Assembly (NCBI RefSeq): GCF_002949795.1
Contig: NZ_CP026692.1
Coordinates: 2,291,501 to 2,355,500, forward strand
Reading direction: 5' to 3'
Origin: Nostoc sp. 'Lobaria pulmonaria (5183) cyanobiont'
Lineage (GTDB): Bacteria > Cyanobacteriota > Cyanobacteriia > Cyanobacteriales > Nostocaceae
Length of the DNA stretch: 64,000 bases
This document shows positions 63,321 to 64,000 of the stretch, in pieces. Position numbers and translations under genes: made by a program. Within the stretch, counting starts at the first letter, position 1, and each line of letters opens with the position of its first letter. The notes beneath the pieces are model-generated. The model was given only the letters and a program-made list of their open reading frames with translations. It did no database searches and was not told the origin of the DNA.

Positions 63321-64000
63321 TTAGTTGACGGGGGTAATACTAGCGATCGTACCGCCCTGTTGGTTAATTCGCTGATACTCTTGTGAAAGCTTATTGTAAG
63401 GCACGAAAAAGACTTGGTTACTGCGGCGATATTTGGAAATGTTATTTACCACATTTGCCTTGTAGCCAGTGACTTCAATCCGGTAGACCTTACCATCATC
63501 ACCAGATCCCACACCCTGACGAGTGCGAGGAGTAGATGTTGGGTTGCGGAATGTAGCGCCCTTGCTGGCTGGTGAAACCACAGGAGTAGGCGTGCTTTGA
63601 ATTAGCAAACTGTTTAATTTTGGTTGTTTGCCAGCTAAGTCACCTTTGAGGCTGCTGCTAGAGGAACCACGTACCAGTTGGAATAAGTGGGTAAACTGAA
63701 CCAAACTCTCGATAGCTTCGGTTTTGTAGCCTCGAATATAAGGCACAATGTTTTCCCCAAAAGTTTCTTGGTATTCGTCGCTGTCTAGATAAGAATCAAT
63801 CTCACCCTCAAAGCCCTTCGTATCCAGAATAGTGCTGTGTGTACGCGTTTCTTCTAAATCCAATGGTGCACGACCAAGGAAATGTCTAAAATTTAATTCA
63901 ATCGCCCGATAGCGAGGCGTGCTATCAAAAAACCGCGAACGGTAAAGTTCCGACTTCCCGACTTGACGCACAAACCCGCGAACGCTAATTTCACCCCGTT
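63321..64000 (-). CDS. phycoerythrin-associated rod linker (5' end outside window)
   Basis: The C-terminal 226 codons of a rod linker; the frame runs off the window end (RGEISVRGFVRQV at the edge). The PBS-linker domain continues (ELNFRHFLGRAPLDLEE, YLDSDEYQETFGENIVPYIR), then a Ser/Pro-rich hinge and a C-terminal CpcD-like domain (KVYRIEVTGYKANVV, FFVPYNKLSQEYQRIN). It is the first cpe gene in view and would be CpeC or CpeD by order. The start codon is not in the window. Confidence 0.9.
   Translation of the reverse strand, partial: RGEISVRGFVRQVGKSELYRSRFFDSTPRYRAIELNFRHFLGRAPLDLEETRTHSTILDTKGFEGEIDSYLDSDEYQETFGENIVPYIRGYKTEAIESLVQFTHLFQLVRGSSSSSLKGDLAGKQPKLNSLLIQSTPTPVVSPASKGATFRNPTSTPRTRQGVGSGDDGKVYRIEVTGYKANVVNNISKYRRSNQVFFVPYNKLSQEYQRINQQGGTIASITPVN

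Overview
The window is chromosomal DNA of a filamentous, heterocyst-forming cyanobacterium of the Nostoc/Anabaena type. The evidence is the part of a scytonemin-type cluster with its own aromatic amino-acid genes, a phycoerythrin rod-linker/lyase operon (cpe), cyanophycin genes, a PEP-CTERM protein, frequent GCGATCGC (HIP1) palindromes (for example 1483-1490 and 3404-3411), and heptanucleotide short tandem repeats (STRR type). No rRNA, convincing tRNA or CRISPR array was seen.

Region 1 (1-15.7 kb, + strand) matches the downstream half of the Nostoc scytonemin cluster: a WcaI-like glycosyltransferase, tyrA, a DsbA-like oxidoreductase, an aroB-like cyclase, fused trpE(G), trpC, an extra quinone-oxidoreductase-like gene, trpA, an exported tyrosinase (tyrP), trpB, trpD and a DAHP synthase. 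Together they would supply tryptophan and tyrosine/prephenate-derived precursors for the sunscreen pigment. Region 2 (15.7-29.2 kb) is mixed: an SDR, a threonine dehydratase/serine racemase-like enzyme, a PEP-CTERM protein, IS5 debris with a related MITE, an aromatic amino-acid permease (which fits the neighbouring pigment genes), KptA, an LpxB-related glycosyltransferase with an MsbA-like ABC exporter, and a nucleoside transporter, broken amidohydrolase, cysteine hydrolase and cupin group.

Region 3 (29.2-34.3 kb, - strand) holds a large membrane-anchored HEAT-repeat/NACHT ATPase whose HEAT units are almost identical 105-bp DNA repeats. Beside it is a DUF559 nuclease-like gene enclosed by a perfect 37-bp inverted repeat. 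Region 4 (34.5-42.8 kb, - strand) is a phosphonate biosynthesis cluster: a PEP mutase-nucleotidyltransferase fusion, phosphonopyruvate decarboxylase, 2-aminoethylphosphonate transaminase, a second LicC-like nucleotidyltransferase and a 2OG-Fe(II) oxygenase. A HigBA toxin-antitoxin pair and a CDP-alcohol phosphatidyltransferase lie further on. The set predicts a CMP-activated aminoethylphosphonate that is transferred to a lipid or other alcohol.

Region 5 (43-52 kb) carries a zinc dehydrogenase, an SDR, a B12-binding radical SAM protein, a divergent PvdE/SyrD-like ABC exporter, a small membrane protein and a GAF-GGDEF protein. Region 6 (52-57.9 kb) has a TxlA/HCF164-like thioredoxin, a short cyanophycin synthetase of CphA2 type, a small conserved ORF, a cyanophycinase and an M23 peptidase. 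Region 7 (58.2-64 kb, - strand) has a frameshifted pseudogene and the cpe operon (partial linker, cpeE-like linker, cpeS, cpeT, cpeR, then another linker), cut by the window end.

The most unusual non-genic signal is five separate intergenic tandem arrays, all with an exact 21-bp period (near 9.0, 14.4, 32.6, 36.9 and 45.5 kb). Two pairs of them are related in sequence. They stand apart from the 7-bp STRRs and the several MITE families also present.
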